A stretch of DNA of 64,000 nt from Salinicola lusitanus (GCF_003206045.1 NZ_PZJM01000016.1:1-64000), one strand, 5' to 3'. Positions 8,348-18,138 are shown, counted from the first letter of the stretch. Numbers and translations: made by a program. Notes: a model not told the origin generated them from the letters alone.

Positions 8348-9643
8348 ATGACCGCCCGCCCGGGGCTTGCCTCCGCCCTGTTGAATCAGGCCTATGCCGA
8401 TGACGCCGGCGCCACGCCGGCATCCGATACTCTGTTGATCAACGAGCAGTCGCGATGGCTGGAGTCTCGCGGCGAGCGCGTCATCAAGTTCGGCTTTGGC
8501 CAGTCGCCGTTTCCGGTCTACGGGCCAGCGGTGGAGGCGCTGGCCCGATACGCGGATCAGAAGGCGTATCTTCCCGTTCAGGGACTGCCGACGCTGCGTG
8601 ATAGGGTCGCAAGTTTTCACAGCGAGCTCGATGGCACGCCCTGGCAGTCATCGCGAGTTCTCGTGGGTCCGGGCAGTAAACTGTTGCTGTTCGCCTTGAT
8701 CAAGGCGTTACCCGAGGCGGAAATCCTGATCCCGGCGCCAGCCTGGGTCTCCTATGCGCCACAGGCGCGTCTGGCCGGACAGACGGCGATCAAGCTGGCG
8801 GCCAGCTTCGACACGCGCTGGCAGATCACGCCGGAGCAGCTCGAGGCGCATTGCCGAGAGGGCGGGAGCCGCACGCGACTGCTGATTCTCAATGCCCCCG
8901 GCAACCCGACCGGGTTGTCGCCCGATAGCGAGACGCAGCGCGCGCTGGCCGAGGTGGCCCGACGCCATGGCGTAATCGTGCTGGCGGACGAGATCTACGG
9001 CCCGCTCGACCATCACGGATCGCACCGCGCCTTCGCCCGCGACTACCCCGAGGGTACGGTGACCACCAGCGGGCTCTCGAAGTGGTGCGGCGCTGGCGGC
9101 TGGCGACTGGGTGTCATGCACGTACCCGACGCGCTGGGCGGCGAGCTGTTCGCGCGCCTGCTCGGCATCGCCTCGGAGACGTGGTCGAGTGTCGCCAGCC
9201 CCATTCAGGAGGCAGCCTGCGTCGCGTATCGGATGAGTCCCGAACTGACGAACTACCTCGAGCGTCAGCGGGCCTGGCTGGGCCTGATAGGCCACTGGTG
9301 CGCTGGCCGACTGCAGGCGGCCGGCGTACGCACGCTGCTCCCGGATGGCGGCTTCTACCTGTTTCCCGATTTCGACGCTCACCGGGCGGCGCTGGCCGGA
9401 ATCGGCATCACCACCAGCGCCGAGCTGACCGCCCGACTGCTGAAGGAGACCGGCGTGGCCCTGCTACCGGGGAGCGCATTCGGCTGCGACCCCTCTCAGC
9501 TCACGGTGCGCCTGGCCTATGTCGACTTCGATGGCGAGGCGCTGCTGGAGCACTGCCCGCAACGCTACGACGATCCCATGGGACTGCCCGCCCTGGACAA
9601 GGTCCGGGGCGGTATCCAGGCCATCGAGGAATGGTTACCATGA
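8348..9643 (+). CDS. Class I/II PLP-dependent aminotransferase
   Basis: Fold-type I aminotransferase of 431 residues, probably acting on an amino acid with a 2-oxo-acid acceptor. Visible landmarks are the GPGSKLLLFALI phosphate-binding region, LNAPGNPTGL (substrate and cofactor Asn), VLADEIYGPLD (Asp and Tyr contacts to PLP), and TTSGLSKWCGAGGWRLG with the Schiff-base lysine. The substrate cannot be assigned. It follows an RpiR-type regulator by 46 bases, which suggests a small inducible catabolic unit. Confidence 0.87.
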   Translation: MTARPGLASALLNQAYADDAGATPASDTLLINEQSRWLESRGERVIKFGFGQSPFPVYGPAVEALARYADQKAYLPVQGLPTLRDRVASFHSELDGTPWQSSRVLVGPGSKLLLFALIKALPEAEILIPAPAWVSYAPQARLAGQTAIKLAASFDTRWQITPEQLEAHCREGGSRTRLLILNAPGNPTGLSPDSETQRALAEVARRHGVIVLADEIYGPLDHHGSHRAFARDYPEGTVTTSGLSKWCGAGGWRLGVMHVPDALGGELFARLLGIASETWSSVASPIQEAACVAYRMSPELTNYLERQRAWLGLIGHWCAGRLQAAGVRTLLPDGGFYLFPDFDAHRAALAGIGITTSAELTARLLKETGVALLPGSAFGCDPSQLTVRLAYVDFDGEALLEHCPQRYDDPMGLPALDKVRGGIQAIEEWLP

Positions 9644-9802
9644 CCGGCGGTGAGTGGCGGTGGGATGCTCGTCGGCAGTGAAGCGTGCCGATGTTTCCTG
9701 GCGATACATTAAATTGCCGGCAGAAACATTTCCGGGGGAACTCTCCCTCCGAAGCGGCATCCCACTATGGCACACGCTTAAAATCGATATCTGGAGGTAT
9801 TC

Positions 9803-10186
9803 ATGCAAAGGATCACTGCATTTCTCGCGGCGGCAATGATGACGACCGGTCTCGCCAGCGCGCCTGTGATGGCTCAGGAGTCCGCCGACAGCGGTGCCCA
9901 GGCGCAGGCTCCTGCGCAAAACTTCTCCGATGACCAGCTCCAGCAGTTCGCTGATGCATCGCAGGACATCGCGATGATCTCTCAGGATTACACCGAGCAG
10001 CTGCAGAACGCCTCAGACGAGGGAGAGCAGCAGAAGATTCGTCAGCAAGCCAACGACGAGATGGTTCAGGCGGTCCAGGACAGCGGCATGAGCGTCGAGC
10101 AGTTCAACTCGATCGGCCAGGCCATCCAGCAGGACCCGCAACTGATGCAGCGTGTGAAGGGGATGGTGCAGCAGCCCCAGCAGTAA
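9803..10186 (+). CDS. DUF4168 secreted protein
   Basis: Exported protein of 127 residues. A signal peptide (MQRITAFLAAAMMTTG, cleavage near APVMAQ) is followed by a Gln-rich linker and a DUF4168 helical domain (FSDDQLQQFADASQDIAMI, then MVQAVQDSGMSVEQFNSIG). The function of the family is unknown. An AT-rich 160-base region with a GGAGG-type site (ctggaggtattcATG) precedes it. It ends at a strong bidirectional terminator shared with the convergent PRC-barrel gene. Confidence 0.85.
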   Translation: MQRITAFLAAAMMTTGLASAPVMAQESADSGAQAQAPAQNFSDDQLQQFADASQDIAMISQDYTEQLQNASDEGEQQKIRQQANDEMVQAVQDSGMSVEQFNSIGQAIQQDPQLMQRVKGMVQQPQQ

Positions 10187-10224
10187 GCACCGAGTGGGCG
10201 ATCCCAGGGATCGCCGCCCCAACG

Positions 10225-10256
10225 AAAAACCGCCGACCCAGGGTCGGCGGTTTTTT
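10225..10256. terminator. Bidirectional Rho-independent terminator
   Basis: A near-perfect hairpin, AAAAACCGCCGACC / GGTCGGCGGTTTTT with a 3-base loop, is flanked by A and T runs on both sides. It can terminate the DUF4168 gene rightwards and the PRC-barrel gene leftwards. Confidence 0.92.
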
Positions 10257-10280
10257 TGCGACTGTGAATCCGAGTCGGGA

Positions 10281-10814
10281 TCAGTTGTTGTCGATCGCGT
10301 TGCTGGCGTCGTTCAGCAGGTTCGACGTGGCGGCCTTGGTGTCTTTCCAGGCGCTGGAGGCGCCTTGCTTGGTGTTTTCCCATGCCTCAGCCGCCTGGGA
10401 CTTGGCATTCTGCCACCAATCGTTGGTGTACTCGGGCTGCTGTTTCAGCGCATTCTCGTCCATGTCGAGAACGACACGATATTCGATGTTGTCGAGATTC
10501 TCGTCGTGATCGGTTTCGACGGTGAAGTTACCTTTCTCGACCACGAAATTCTTGTCGCCCATATCCAGCACGCCGCCGGCTTCCACGACCAGCGCCTGAA
10601 CACTCATGTCGTCGCCCAGCAGGATGTCCTCGACATCGCCGATGTCGTCGTTCGGCTTGCTGGACAGAAAGACGTCGGCGTCCATCAGCTCGTCGGCAGA
10701 GTAGAGACCCTGCGCGCCCTGCGTTTCCTGGGCCGTCGCGGCCTGGGTCATCATCATGCTGCCGGCTGCCAGTGTGGCCACGCCGAGTGTCTGCTTCCAT
10801 GACAGAGTTTGCAT
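10281..10814 (-). CDS. PRC-barrel domain secreted protein
   Basis: Exported protein of 177 residues with a signal peptide (MQTLSWKQTLGVATLAAGS, cleavage near AATAQE). Residues about 35-125 form a PRC-barrel-like domain (LYSADELMDADVFLS, then DDIGDVEDILLG and VQALVVEAGGVL). The C-terminal third is a Trp/Ala/Lys-rich helix (WWQNAKSQAAEAWENTKQG) resembling amphipathic stress-protein tails. Its role is unknown; such proteins are often envelope- or stress-associated. It is convergent with the DUF4168 gene. Confidence 0.82.
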   Translation of the reverse strand: MQTLSWKQTLGVATLAAGSMMMTQAATAQETQGAQGLYSADELMDADVFLSSKPNDDIGDVEDILLGDDMSVQALVVEAGGVLDMGDKNFVVEKGNFTVETDHDENLDNIEYRVVLDMDENALKQQPEYTNDWWQNAKSQAAEAWENTKQGASSAWKDTKAATSNLLNDASNAIDNN

Positions 10815-10878
10815 CTACGTCTCCTTGCCTTGCGGCTTCGTTGGCATGCAACTACCTGTAATCCATTAACTTTTGAAG

Positions 10879-10893
10879 ATTACACTTTGTAAT
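10879..10893. promoter_or_regulatory. ATTACA-N3-TGTAAT palindrome upstream of the PRC-barrel gene
   Basis: A perfect inverted repeat ATTACACTTTGTAAT lies 65 bases upstream of the PRC-barrel start, in an AT-rich stretch likely to contain its promoter. The binding protein is unknown. Confidence 0.35.
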
Positions 10894-10935
10894 GTAGCTG
10901 TTCGTTGCGCATTTGCAAGCGAGTGGCCGACGCCG

Positions 10936-11811
10936 CTACAGCATGAAAGCCAGTTCCAGCGGCAGGTAGACGAAGGCCAGTAGCGTCGAGCAGAACACCA
11001 GGCTGGCGACATACTCGGGTTCACGGCGTGAACGTTGGGCAAACAGGTAGTTGTAGACAGCGACCGGCATGCTCATCTGCAGCGCCACGGCGCTGGCGGC
11101 GATCGGTGGCAGGCCGAGCCAGGCGGCGATGGCGAAGGAGAGCGCCAGCGCAATGGGCACACGGCAGAGCGTGAACAGGAAGCCGGAGGAGAGGCTGCGG
11201 GCCTGGATGCTGGCCAACGAGACGCCGAGCGTGATCAGCATCAACGGGATCGTCAATCCGGAGAGCAGGTGCACGGTGTTGCCGAGCCACGCCGGCAGAG
11301 ACATGCCGGTCAGCATCAGCGTCAGAGAGATCGCGATGCTGTAGAGCGTGGGGTTGCGCAGCAGCGTCTTCCAGGGGTTGCCACGGGTCGCCATCATCAT
11401 GCCGACGGTGAACTGGATCAGCGCATTGGCGACCCAGGCCGTCATGGCGAACGTGAAGCCCTCCTTGCCGAAGGCGTAGAGCGCGACGGGCAGGCCCATG
11501 TTGCCGGCATTGGGGTACATCATCGGCGAGATGATGACCTGCCAGGGTTTGCGCAACAGCCTGGCGACCCCCAGACTCGCCAGCGCCATGCCGGCGAGCA
11601 CCAGGAAGGTGGTCGCGAGCGTACGCCAGAAGGTATCCGGATCGACCTCGGCATTGGCCAGGGAGGCCAGGACCAGCGCTGGCGTACCGATGTTGAAGAC
11701 CAGCTTGGTGACGAACTCGGTGGGATAGCCGTAGCCCAACCGGATCCAGCCGAACCCGATGCTCGCGCCAACCAGGACGGGGGCCATGACGGCGAACAGT
11801 TGAGCGAGCAT
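10936..11811 (-). CDS. AEC-family (auxin efflux carrier) transporter
   Basis: Membrane carrier of 291 residues with about ten hydrophobic helices in two five-helix halves. The family signature PNAGNMGLPVALYAFG lies near residue 100, and the second half contains LTIPLMLITLGVSLA, as in bacterial AEC permeases for malonate, malate and similar acids. The substrate cannot be inferred. It is the only gene of its apparent transcription unit, followed by an unrelated gene. Confidence 0.85.
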   Translation of the reverse strand: MLAQLFAVMAPVLVGASIGFGWIRLGYGYPTEFVTKLVFNIGTPALVLASLANAEVDPDTFWRTLATTFLVLAGMALASLGVARLLRKPWQVIISPMMYPNAGNMGLPVALYAFGKEGFTFAMTAWVANALIQFTVGMMMATRGNPWKTLLRNPTLYSIAISLTLMLTGMSLPAWLGNTVHLLSGLTIPLMLITLGVSLASIQARSLSSGFLFTLCRVPIALALSFAIAAWLGLPPIAASAVALQMSMPVAVYNYLFAQRSRREPEYVASLVFCSTLLAFVYLPLELAFML

Positions 11812-11920
11812 CGAAGGTCCTTGAGCGTGATTGCGACGAAAGTGGAAGCGGTATTGTCGTCAATCCGTCACGGGGCTGGCAATGCACGATTGCCAGCCGG
11901 TCGCGTGTCTGGCCGGGCGA

Positions 11921-12940
11921 TCACTCCATCTCGACCACGATCCGGCCATGGTGATTGGCACAGGTTTCCAGGTAGCGATGCGCTTCGGCGATCTCCGCGA
12001 GCGGGAAACGGTGGTCGATCTGCGGCTTGAGCTCACCCGTGCGGGTCATGCGGTCGACATCGGCGATGGCGCGCTCCAGCGCTTCGCGATTCTGGGGAAT
12101 CCCCAATTCGGGCTTGCCGCTGAAATTGGAGAGGCAGTGCACGTGGAACTGGATGTTCTTGCGGAACGCCGCCTGGGCCGGGAACGTGGTCTGGTTGCCG
12201 CCCAGCATGCCGTAGAGGAGCAGCCGGCCGCGAGGTGCCAGGACATCGCCCAGCAGGTTCATCTGGGGGCCTCCCAGCGCATCCAGCACAATGTCGACGC
12301 CGTGGTGATCGGTCAGCTTGTCGATCCGGGTGGCGAGATCCTGCGTCTCCGTATGCACCACCGCCGAGGCGCCGAGGGATTTCAGGTAATCGACAGCCGC
12401 CTCGTGGGGGGTGGCGGCGATTACCCGGGCGCCCAGCGCCCGCGCGACCTGCACCGCGTAAGGCCCGCCGATATGGCAGGCGCCAGTGATCAGTACCGTC
12501 TCGCCGGGCTCGAGATTGGCGACCTCGCGAAATCCCAGCCAGGCGACCAGCGACGGCACGTAATGGACGCTGGCCTCGCTCGGCGACAAGCAGTCGGGGT
12601 AGGCGATGAGCGCCTCCGCCGGTAGCAGCGCGCGCTCGGCGTGTGCCGTATACTGGTTGGGGTCGAATGCGGGGATCGAGGCGACGCGATCGCCTGGCGA
12701 GAAAGCGCTGACGCCTGGGCCGACGGCGATGACCTTGCCGGCCATCTCGGTGCCCGAGCCGGCCGGCAGATGGGCCAGTGTCGGTGCCATGTTGCGCCGC
12801 CACATGACATCCTGCCAATTGATGCCGAGCGCTTCCGTCTCGATCAGGACCTCCCCGTTGGCGGGGTGCGGATCGTCGCGTTCAATGATTTCCAGAACGT
12901 CGGCGTCGCCGAAGCGTTGAAACTGTATTGCACGTGACAT
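11921..12940 (-). CDS. Quinone-oxidoreductase-like medium-chain dehydrogenase
   Basis: NAD(P)H-dependent oxidoreductase of the zinc-free MDR superfamily, 339 residues. The N-terminal GroES-like domain (GSGTEMAGKVIAVGPGV) precedes a Rossmann domain. The catalytic zinc ligands of true alcohol dehydrogenases are not evident. The nucleotide-binding loop reads ITGACHIGGPYAVQVA rather than the common AAGGVG form, which is unusual. The ATG at 12940 is preferred over one 12 bases upstream because GAGGTG lies 5 bases before it. It is divergent from a LysR gene across a region with two inverted repeats. Confidence 0.83.
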   Translation of the reverse strand: MSRAIQFQRFGDADVLEIIERDDPHPANGEVLIETEALGINWQDVMWRRNMAPTLAHLPAGSGTEMAGKVIAVGPGVSAFSPGDRVASIPAFDPNQYTAHAERALLPAEALIAYPDCLSPSEASVHYVPSLVAWLGFREVANLEPGETVLITGACHIGGPYAVQVARALGARVIAATPHEAAVDYLKSLGASAVVHTETQDLATRIDKLTDHHGVDIVLDALGGPQMNLLGDVLAPRGRLLLYGMLGGNQTTFPAQAAFRKNIQFHVHCLSNFSGKPELGIPQNREALERAIADVDRMTRTGELKPQIDHRFPLAEIAEAHRYLETCANHHGRIVVEME

Positions 12941-12964
12941 TGTGCACCTCAATGTATCCAGGGC

Positions 12965-13039
12965 TTGTCCTCGACTCTATCGACGATGGAGGACAAACAC
13001 TATGCTCAAGGATCGATAGTGGCTATAACGCCTATCGAT
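12965..13039. promoter_or_regulatory. Two inverted repeats in the lysR / oxidoreductase divergent promoter
   Basis: TTGTCCTC (12965-12972) is matched by GAGGACAA (12989-12996). ATCGATAG (13012-13019) is matched by CTATCGAT (13032-13039). A further half-site CTATCGA lies at 12977-12983. All fall between the two divergent start codons, the usual place for LysR binding sites. Confidence 0.6.
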
Positions 13040-13087
13040 ACGGCATCCGCGACGAGGGTCGATGCCGCCCGCCGAGGGGAGACATGA

Positions 13088-13999
13088 ATGAATCGTAGTG
13101 ACCTGCGTGGGGTGGACTTCAAGCTGCTGGTGGTATTCGAGACCCTGATGCAGGAGCGCAGTGTGTCGCGCGCCGCCGAGCGGCTGTTTCTGGGCCAGCC
13201 TGCCACCAGCGCCGCGCTCTCCCGGCTGCGGGACGTTTTCGGTGATCCGCTGCTGGTGCGCACCGGGCGCCAGATGGTGCCGACCGCCCGCGCGGAGCAG
13301 ATCTACGAACAGCTGCAGCCGGCTCTCGACGCAATCTCCAACGTCCTCAGCAGCACCAGCGAATTCGATCCGGCGACCAGCGAAGCGGTGTTTCGGGTCG
13401 GGTTCAGCGATGACATCGAGTTCGCCCTGCTTCCGGCGCTGCTCAAACGGCTGCGGACCGAGGCGCCGGGGATCGTGCTGGTGGTGAGGCGTGCCGATTT
13501 CCACCTGATGCCGCAACTGCTCAATACCGGCGAGGTGACCGTGGCTGCCGGCTATGCGCGAGATCTGCCGGCCAACGCCAAGCAGAAGATCCTGCGCCAC
13601 AGCCGCGCCAGGGTACTGCGTGCGGACAGTCGCCCCGGTGCGTTGACCCTCGACGCCTATTGCGAGCGGCCCCACGCCCTGGTTTCGTTCGATGGCGATC
13701 TCAACGGCTATGTCGATGACCTGCTCGCCGAGCAAGGGCGCAAGCGTCGCATCGTGCTGGCGGTGCCGCAGTTCAACAGTCTGGCCTCGCTGCTGCGGGA
13801 TACCGACATGGTTGCCACCGTGCCCGACTACGCCGCCGAGGTGCTGGCGGCACAGGGCGGGCTGCGTGTGGACGAGCTGCCGCTGGAGCGCCCACCATCG
13901 CCGTTGAGCATGGTGTGGCAGAGCGTCTACGACAACGATCCCGCGGAACGCTGGTTGCGCTCACGCATTCAGATGATGTTCGCCGACGAAGAGGCGTGA
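13088..13999 (+). CDS. LysR-family transcriptional regulator (NodD/NahR-like subgroup)
   Basis: Regulator of 303 residues. The N-terminal helix-turn-helix carries the NodD/NahR-type signature ([21 protein letters not shown], residues about 30-50), followed by [19 protein letters not shown]. The rest is the co-inducer domain. It is divergent from the oxidoreductase gene. The two inverted repeats in between make autoregulation and control of that enzyme likely, though inferred. The inducer is unknown. Confidence 0.88.
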   Translation: MNRSDLRGVDFKLLVVFETLMQERSVSRAAERLFLGQPATSAALSRLRDVFGDPLLVRTGRQMVPTARAEQIYEQLQPALDAISNVLSSTSEFDPATSEAVFRVGFSDDIEFALLPALLKRLRTEAPGIVLVVRRADFHLMPQLLNTGEVTVAAGYARDLPANAKQKILRHSRARVLRADSRPGALTLDAYCERPHALVSFDGDLNGYVDDLLAEQGRKRRIVLAVPQFNSLASLLRDTDMVATVPDYAAEVLAAQGGLRVDELPLERPPSPLSMVWQSVYDNDPAERWLRSRIQMMFADEEA

Positions 14000-14047
14000 G
14001 CACCGCCCGCGCCCGGGACGGGACCGACACGGCTTGACTTCGTTAGT

Positions 14048-14066
14048 GAAGATCAGAATCATTCGC
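14048..14066 (+). promoter_or_regulatory. Fur-box-like site upstream of the ABC exporter
   Basis: GAAGATCAGAATCATTCGC matches the 19-base Fur consensus GATAATGATAATCATTATC at 13 positions, including AATCATT. It lies about 145 bases before the exporter start and fits iron-repressed expression. Confidence 0.5.
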
Positions 14067-14210
14067 GCCTGCGGTCAGCCGATCATCTCGGCGCCGAATG
14101 CCACGCTCGATGCCCTGGCCGGCGCACCGACCACGCCTCGCCGACCCACGGCGATCGGGACGTCGTGCCAGGCAGTCCACTCGAGCCCCATTGCCGGCCA
14201 GGGAGCCCGA

Positions 14211-15887
14211 ATGGAACTACTGCGCGTCGTCTTTCGTCACTATCGCTGGCCGTTCATCGGCGTCATGCTGCTCAGTCTGCTGAGCGCGGCGCTGGGGATC
14301 GGCGTCATCGCCTTCATCAACCACTACCTGATCGTCACCGAACCGGGGGGCGGTGACATCAGCGCGGTCACGGCCCTGCTGCCGTTCATCGGGCTGGTGG
14401 CACTGCTGCTGGCGGTGACGCTGGGGTCGCAGCTGGCGTTGACGACGCTGGGGCACCACTTCGTCTATCGCCTGCGCGGTCGCCTGATCAAGCGCATTCT
14501 CGATACCGATATCGAACGGCTCGAGCAACTCGGCAGCGCCCATCTGCTGTCGTGCCTCTCCAGCGACATCCGCAACGTGACCATCGCCTTCGTTCGCCTG
14601 CCGGAGCTCGTCCAGGGGATCGTCATCACGCTGGCCTCCGTCGGCTATCTGTTCTGGCTCTCGCCGCCGCTGCTGCTGGTCACCGCCATCTGGATCGCCG
14701 TGACCATGCTGGTGGGGTGGTGGCTGGTATCGAAGGTCTATCACCATATTCGGATCACCCGCGCCACCGACAGCCGGCTCTATCAGGACTACGAGACGAT
14801 CATCCATGGCCGCAAGGAGCTGGCGCTCAATCGCGATCGCGCGCGTCATCTGCTGGAGGAGGTCTACGGCGCCGACGCCCGGACCTATCGCGATCACATC
14901 ATCCGCGCCGATACCTATCACCTGAGCGCCGGCAACTGGACCAACATCATGATGCTGGGCGCCATCGGCGTGGTGTTCTTCCTCGCCAATGGCCTGGGCT
15001 GGTCCAACACGGCCGTCGCCGCGACGTTCTCGCTGACGCTGCTGTTCCTGCGCTCGCCGCTGATCCAGGCCGTCGGTGCCACGCCGACGCTGATCACCGC
15101 GCAGGTGTCGTTCGACAAGCTGCGCGAACTGGCACTGGCGGAGTACCGCGAGGGGTTCGACCTGGTGGAGACCCACAGCGAGTGGCAGGTGCTCGAGATG
15201 CGCGACATCCGCTACCGCTACCCGGCCAGGGCGGGGCGGGACGGCTTTGCCGTCGGGCCGATCAACCTGCGCCTGGAACGGGGCGAACAGGTCTACCTGA
15301 TCGGCGGCAACGGCAGCGGCAAGTCGACGCTGGCCAAGCTGCTGACCGGACTCTATCGACCTCACTCCGGGGAGATCCGCATCGACGACGAGATCATCGG
15401 CGAGTCGGACTGGCACCGTTACCGCCAGCGTTTCTCGGCGGTCTACACCGACTTCCACCAGTTCGACCGGTTGATGGGGCCGCATGGCGGCAGTGCCGAT
15501 CCCGCGCTGCTGGAGAACTGGCTGCAGACCCTGCAACTGGCGAAGAAGCTGCAGCTCGACGACGGCAAGGTGCTCGATACCGAACTCTCCCAGGGGCAGC
15601 GCAAGCGCCTGGCGCTGCTGATGGCGCTGGTCGAACAGCGACAGATCCTGCTGCTCGACGAGTGGGCCGCGGACCAGGATCCGCAGTTCCGGCGCGCCTT
15701 CTATCGTGAACTGATGCCGCGTTTCCGTGAACTGGGCATCACCGTCTTCGCCATCAGCCACGACGATCACTATTTCGCCCACGCCGACCGGCTGCTGGAG
15801 ATGCGCGAGGGTCATCTGCGCGAATTGACGGGCGACGAGCGCGAACTGGCCAGCCGGGATGCGGTGGCGCGGATCGGTACATCCTGA
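14211..15887 (+). CDS. Peptide/siderophore-type ABC exporter (PvdE/SyrD/YojI family), fused TMD-NBD
   Basis: Inner-membrane half-transporter of 558 residues with an N-terminal six-helix domain and a C-terminal ATPase. ATPase motifs are [10 protein letters not shown] (Walker A), [13 protein letters not shown] (signature), [14 protein letters not shown] (Walker B and catalytic Glu) and AISHDDHYF (switch His). The overall type is the cyclic peptide/siderophore exporter family. The ATG at 14211 opens directly on the first helix and follows GGGAG; the upstream open frame lacks hydrophobic sequence. A Fur-like site upstream and the siderophore genes further right suggest siderophore or precursor export, which is inference. 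Confidence 0.82.
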   Translation: MELLRVVFRHYRWPFIGVMLLSLLSAALGIGVIAFINHYLIVTEPGGGDISAVTALLPFIGLVALLLAVTLGSQLALTTLGHHFVYRLRGRLIKRILDTDIERLEQLGSAHLLSCLSSDIRNVTIAFVRLPELVQGIVITLASVGYLFWLSPPLLLVTAIWIAVTMLVGWWLVSKVYHHIRITRATDSRLYQDYETIIHGRKELALNRDRARHLLEEVYGADARTYRDHIIRADTYHLSAGNWTNIMMLGAIGVVFFLANGLGWSNTAVAATFSLTLLFLRSPLIQAVGATPTLITAQVSFDKLRELALAEYREGFDLVETHSEWQVLEMRDIRYRYPARAGRDGFAVGPINLRLERGEQVYLIGGNGSGKSTLAKLLTGLYRPHSGEIRIDDEIIGESDWHRYRQRFSAVYTDFHQFDRLMGPHGGSADPALLENWLQTLQLAKKLQLDDGKVLDTELSQGQRKRLALLMALVEQRQILLLDEWAADQDPQFRRAFYRELMPRFRELGITVFAISHDDHYFAHADRLLEMREGHLRELTGDERELASRDAVARIGTS

Positions 15888-15912
15888 CAGCCCGGACGGC
15901 GTCGCTCGTCGT

Positions 15913-16833
15913 CTAGTCGTCGCCGCCCGAAGGTGAGCGGGGAAGGGCGGACCTGCCGCCCGGGAGCGCCTTGCCCTTGCGCCGGCCCACGCTGCTCTCC
16001 TGGGCCAGGCGCTGCCCGCCGTGGCGGGCCTTGGCCTCCATCATCGGAATCAGATCGCCCTCGCTGAGATGACGCCAGAACCGCTGCGGCATGTGCTGGG
16101 TCATGACCCTGTGATTGAGGCGCGCGGGGTTGAAGGTGCTGACGAAGTAGGTCCGCCACAGGGCGTGCTCCTCGTCGGCGTTGGCGCGTTCGGCGGCCGT
16201 TCTGGCTTCGTCGGTCCACTCCTTCGGGCAGGGCGTGCGATAGTCCAGCGCCGAGCCGTCCCAGCTTACGCCGCCACGGGGAGTGGCGATGATCCAGCGT
16301 GATCCGCCCATGCGGTCGGCGAAGTGCTCCGCGCCCAGGTCGAGCACGTCATGGGCGGGTTCGAACCAGGCGAGATAGCGCTCACCTCGTCCATCGTCAC
16401 AGCGGTGGAAGCGCAGGAAGGCATGCATGTGATGCGCTTCCCGCTTGACCGCATGCCAGCGCTGGTGCAGTACGCGGCCATCGACGTCGGCGGGATGCAT
16501 GGCCGCGGCGTCGCCCCGGGCCCATCGCCACAACACCCGGTACAGCAGTGGCCAGCGCGACTGGCCGTGGCCTTCTACACGATAGCGCGCAGCGTTGCGC
16601 AGCAGCGTCAACTGATCGCGACCGATTCGGATCGGCGCCGGCGGCGGGCCTGGCGGCATGGACGGCGGCTCCTGCCAGGAGAACAGATCGTCATGACTGG
16701 CGTTGCCATCGTGCCAGGTCACGCTGGCCGGAGGCACGCCGAGGTGAAGCAGCCGACGCGCCTGGGTGCGCCACTCGTCGAAATCGTTGGCCCAGGCAGC
16801 GGACGAGGTCGGGCTCATCGAGGCGTTGGCCAT
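15913..16833 (-). CDS. TIGR03915-family DNA metabolism protein without UDG domain
   Basis: Partner protein of the radical-SAM gene just upstream, 306 residues. It matches the TIGR03915/DUF4130 family: the LLYRVLWRWARGD helix, VKREAHHMHAFLRF, then LAWFEPAHDVLDLGAEHF and MGGSRWIIATP. In many genomes this domain is fused to a uracil-DNA-glycosylase-like domain; here the protein ends after a basic tail with no such domain. The ATG at 16833 is chosen for an AGGAG 7 bases upstream. It starts 26 bases after the stop of the radical-SAM gene, so the two are one operon, probably SOS-induced. Confidence 0.82.
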   Translation of the reverse strand: MANASMSPTSSAAWANDFDEWRTQARRLLHLGVPPASVTWHDGNASHDDLFSWQEPPSMPPGPPPAPIRIGRDQLTLLRNAARYRVEGHGQSRWPLLYRVLWRWARGDAAAMHPADVDGRVLHQRWHAVKREAHHMHAFLRFHRCDDGRGERYLAWFEPAHDVLDLGAEHFADRMGGSRWIIATPRGGVSWDGSALDYRTPCPKEWTDEARTAAERANADEEHALWRTYFVSTFNPARLNHRVMTQHMPQRFWRHLSEGDLIPMMEAKARHGGQRLAQESSVGRRKGKALPGGRSALPRSPSGGDD

Positions 16834-16859
16834 GATGGGATCTCCTGCGGAACGCGGCG

Positions 16860-18119
16860 CTACCACAACGCCATCTGCGCCGGCTGGGGCTGGGTCAGGC
16901 TCTGGCGCAGGCGAGTGCTGTCACGCTGGGCATCGGCGGGACGGTAGTCCTGGGTCACCACGAAGGGCCGCAGGGTCTCCAGGCGACACCGCAGCGCCAC
17001 CAGGTCCTGATAGCGGATGCGCCGCAGTCGCCGCAGATCGACCAGTCGTTGCACGCTGCGCAGTCCGATGCCCGGAATGCGGGCGATCATCGCCGGCTCG
17101 GCGCGATTGAGGTCGACCGGGAAGTCGTCGCGGTGGGCCAACGCCCAGGCCAGCTTGGGATCGATCTCCAGGTCCAGGTTGCCCGGTGCGTTCAGCAGCT
17201 CCTCGGCCTGGAAGCCGTAGCCGCGAATCAGGAAGTCGGCCTGGTAGAGTCGGTGCTCGCGCAGTAGCGGCGGTGCGGCCTGGGGTAGCCCGGCGGGGCG
17301 CTCCGGGATCGGGCTGAACGCCGAGTAGTAGACCCGCTTGAGGCGGAAGTCGCGATAGAGATGCTGGGCGGACTGGAGAATCGTGCGGTCATCGGTGGCA
17401 TCGGCACCGACGATCATCTGCGTGCTTTGGCCGCCGGGTGCGTAGATTGGCGCCATGCGCTTGGGATTGGCGCTGCGCGGCAAGCGTTTCGCGTCCCGCT
17501 GAGCGTCGTCGTTGGCGGCATCGATACGCTGGCGCATGTGGCCCATGGCCGAGTGGATGGTGCCGAGCTCCTTCTCCGGGGCCAGGGTCTTGAGGCTGGT
17601 CAGGGTCGGCAGTTCGATGTTCGCGCTCAACCGGTCGGCGTAGCGGCCGGCTTCCTCCAGCAGCCTGGGGTCCGCTTCGGGAATCGCCTTGAGATGGATA
17701 TAGCCGCGAAACTGATGCGTCTCGCGCAGCAGCTTCGCCACCTGGATCAGCTGCTCCATGGTGTAGTCGCTGGAGCGGATGATCCCGGAGCTCAGAAATA
17801 GCCCGCTGATGGTGTTGCGACGGTAGAACGACAGCGTCAGGCGGACGACCTCCTCCGGCGTGAATCGCGCTCGCGGCACGTTGCTCGAGCGTCGGTTGAC
17901 GCAGTACTGGCAGTCGAACAGGCAGAAGTTGGTCAGCAACACCTTGAGCAGCGAGACACAGCGCCCATCCGGGGTGAAGCTGTGGCAGATCCCCATGCCG
18001 TTCGACGAGCCTAGCCCCGCCTTGCCGCGCGACGAGCGCTTGGGCGCGCCGCTGCTGGCGCAGGAGGCATCGTACTTGGCGGCATCGGCGAGGATGGAGA
18101 GCTTGTCGATCAGTTCCAT
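16860..18119 (-). CDS. Putative DNA modification/repair radical SAM protein (TIGR03916)
   Basis: Radical S-adenosylmethionine enzyme of 419 residues. The cluster-binding motif CxxxCxxC is visible as NFCLFDCQYCVNR. A C-terminal helix-hairpin-helix (MIARIPGIGLRSVQRLVDLRR) indicates DNA binding. This is the TIGR03916 family, genomically linked to TIGR03915/UDG-like proteins; its chemical reaction is not established. The ATG at 18119 follows an AGGA site, and the upstream extension would read through a regulatory palindrome. A LexA-type box lies 29 bases upstream, so DNA-damage induction is likely. Confidence 0.86.
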   Translation of the reverse strand: MELIDKLSILADAAKYDASCASSGAPKRSSRGKAGLGSSNGMGICHSFTPDGRCVSLLKVLLTNFCLFDCQYCVNRRSSNVPRARFTPEEVVRLTLSFYRRNTISGLFLSSGIIRSSDYTMEQLIQVAKLLRETHQFRGYIHLKAIPEADPRLLEEAGRYADRLSANIELPTLTSLKTLAPEKELGTIHSAMGHMRQRIDAANDDAQRDAKRLPRSANPKRMAPIYAPGGQSTQMIVGADATDDRTILQSAQHLYRDFRLKRVYYSAFSPIPERPAGLPQAAPPLLREHRLYQADFLIRGYGFQAEELLNAPGNLDLEIDPKLAWALAHRDDFPVDLNRAEPAMIARIPGIGLRSVQRLVDLRRLRRIRYQDLVALRCRLETLRPFVVTQDYRPADAQRDSTRLRQSLTQPQPAQMALW

Positions 18120-18138
18120 GCGGCAATCCTGTGACCCA

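Noticed and set aside
14217-15815. 532-codon minus-strand frame opposite the ABC exporter
   Set aside because: Gln/Arg-rich antisense frame; all ATPase motifs are on the plus strand.
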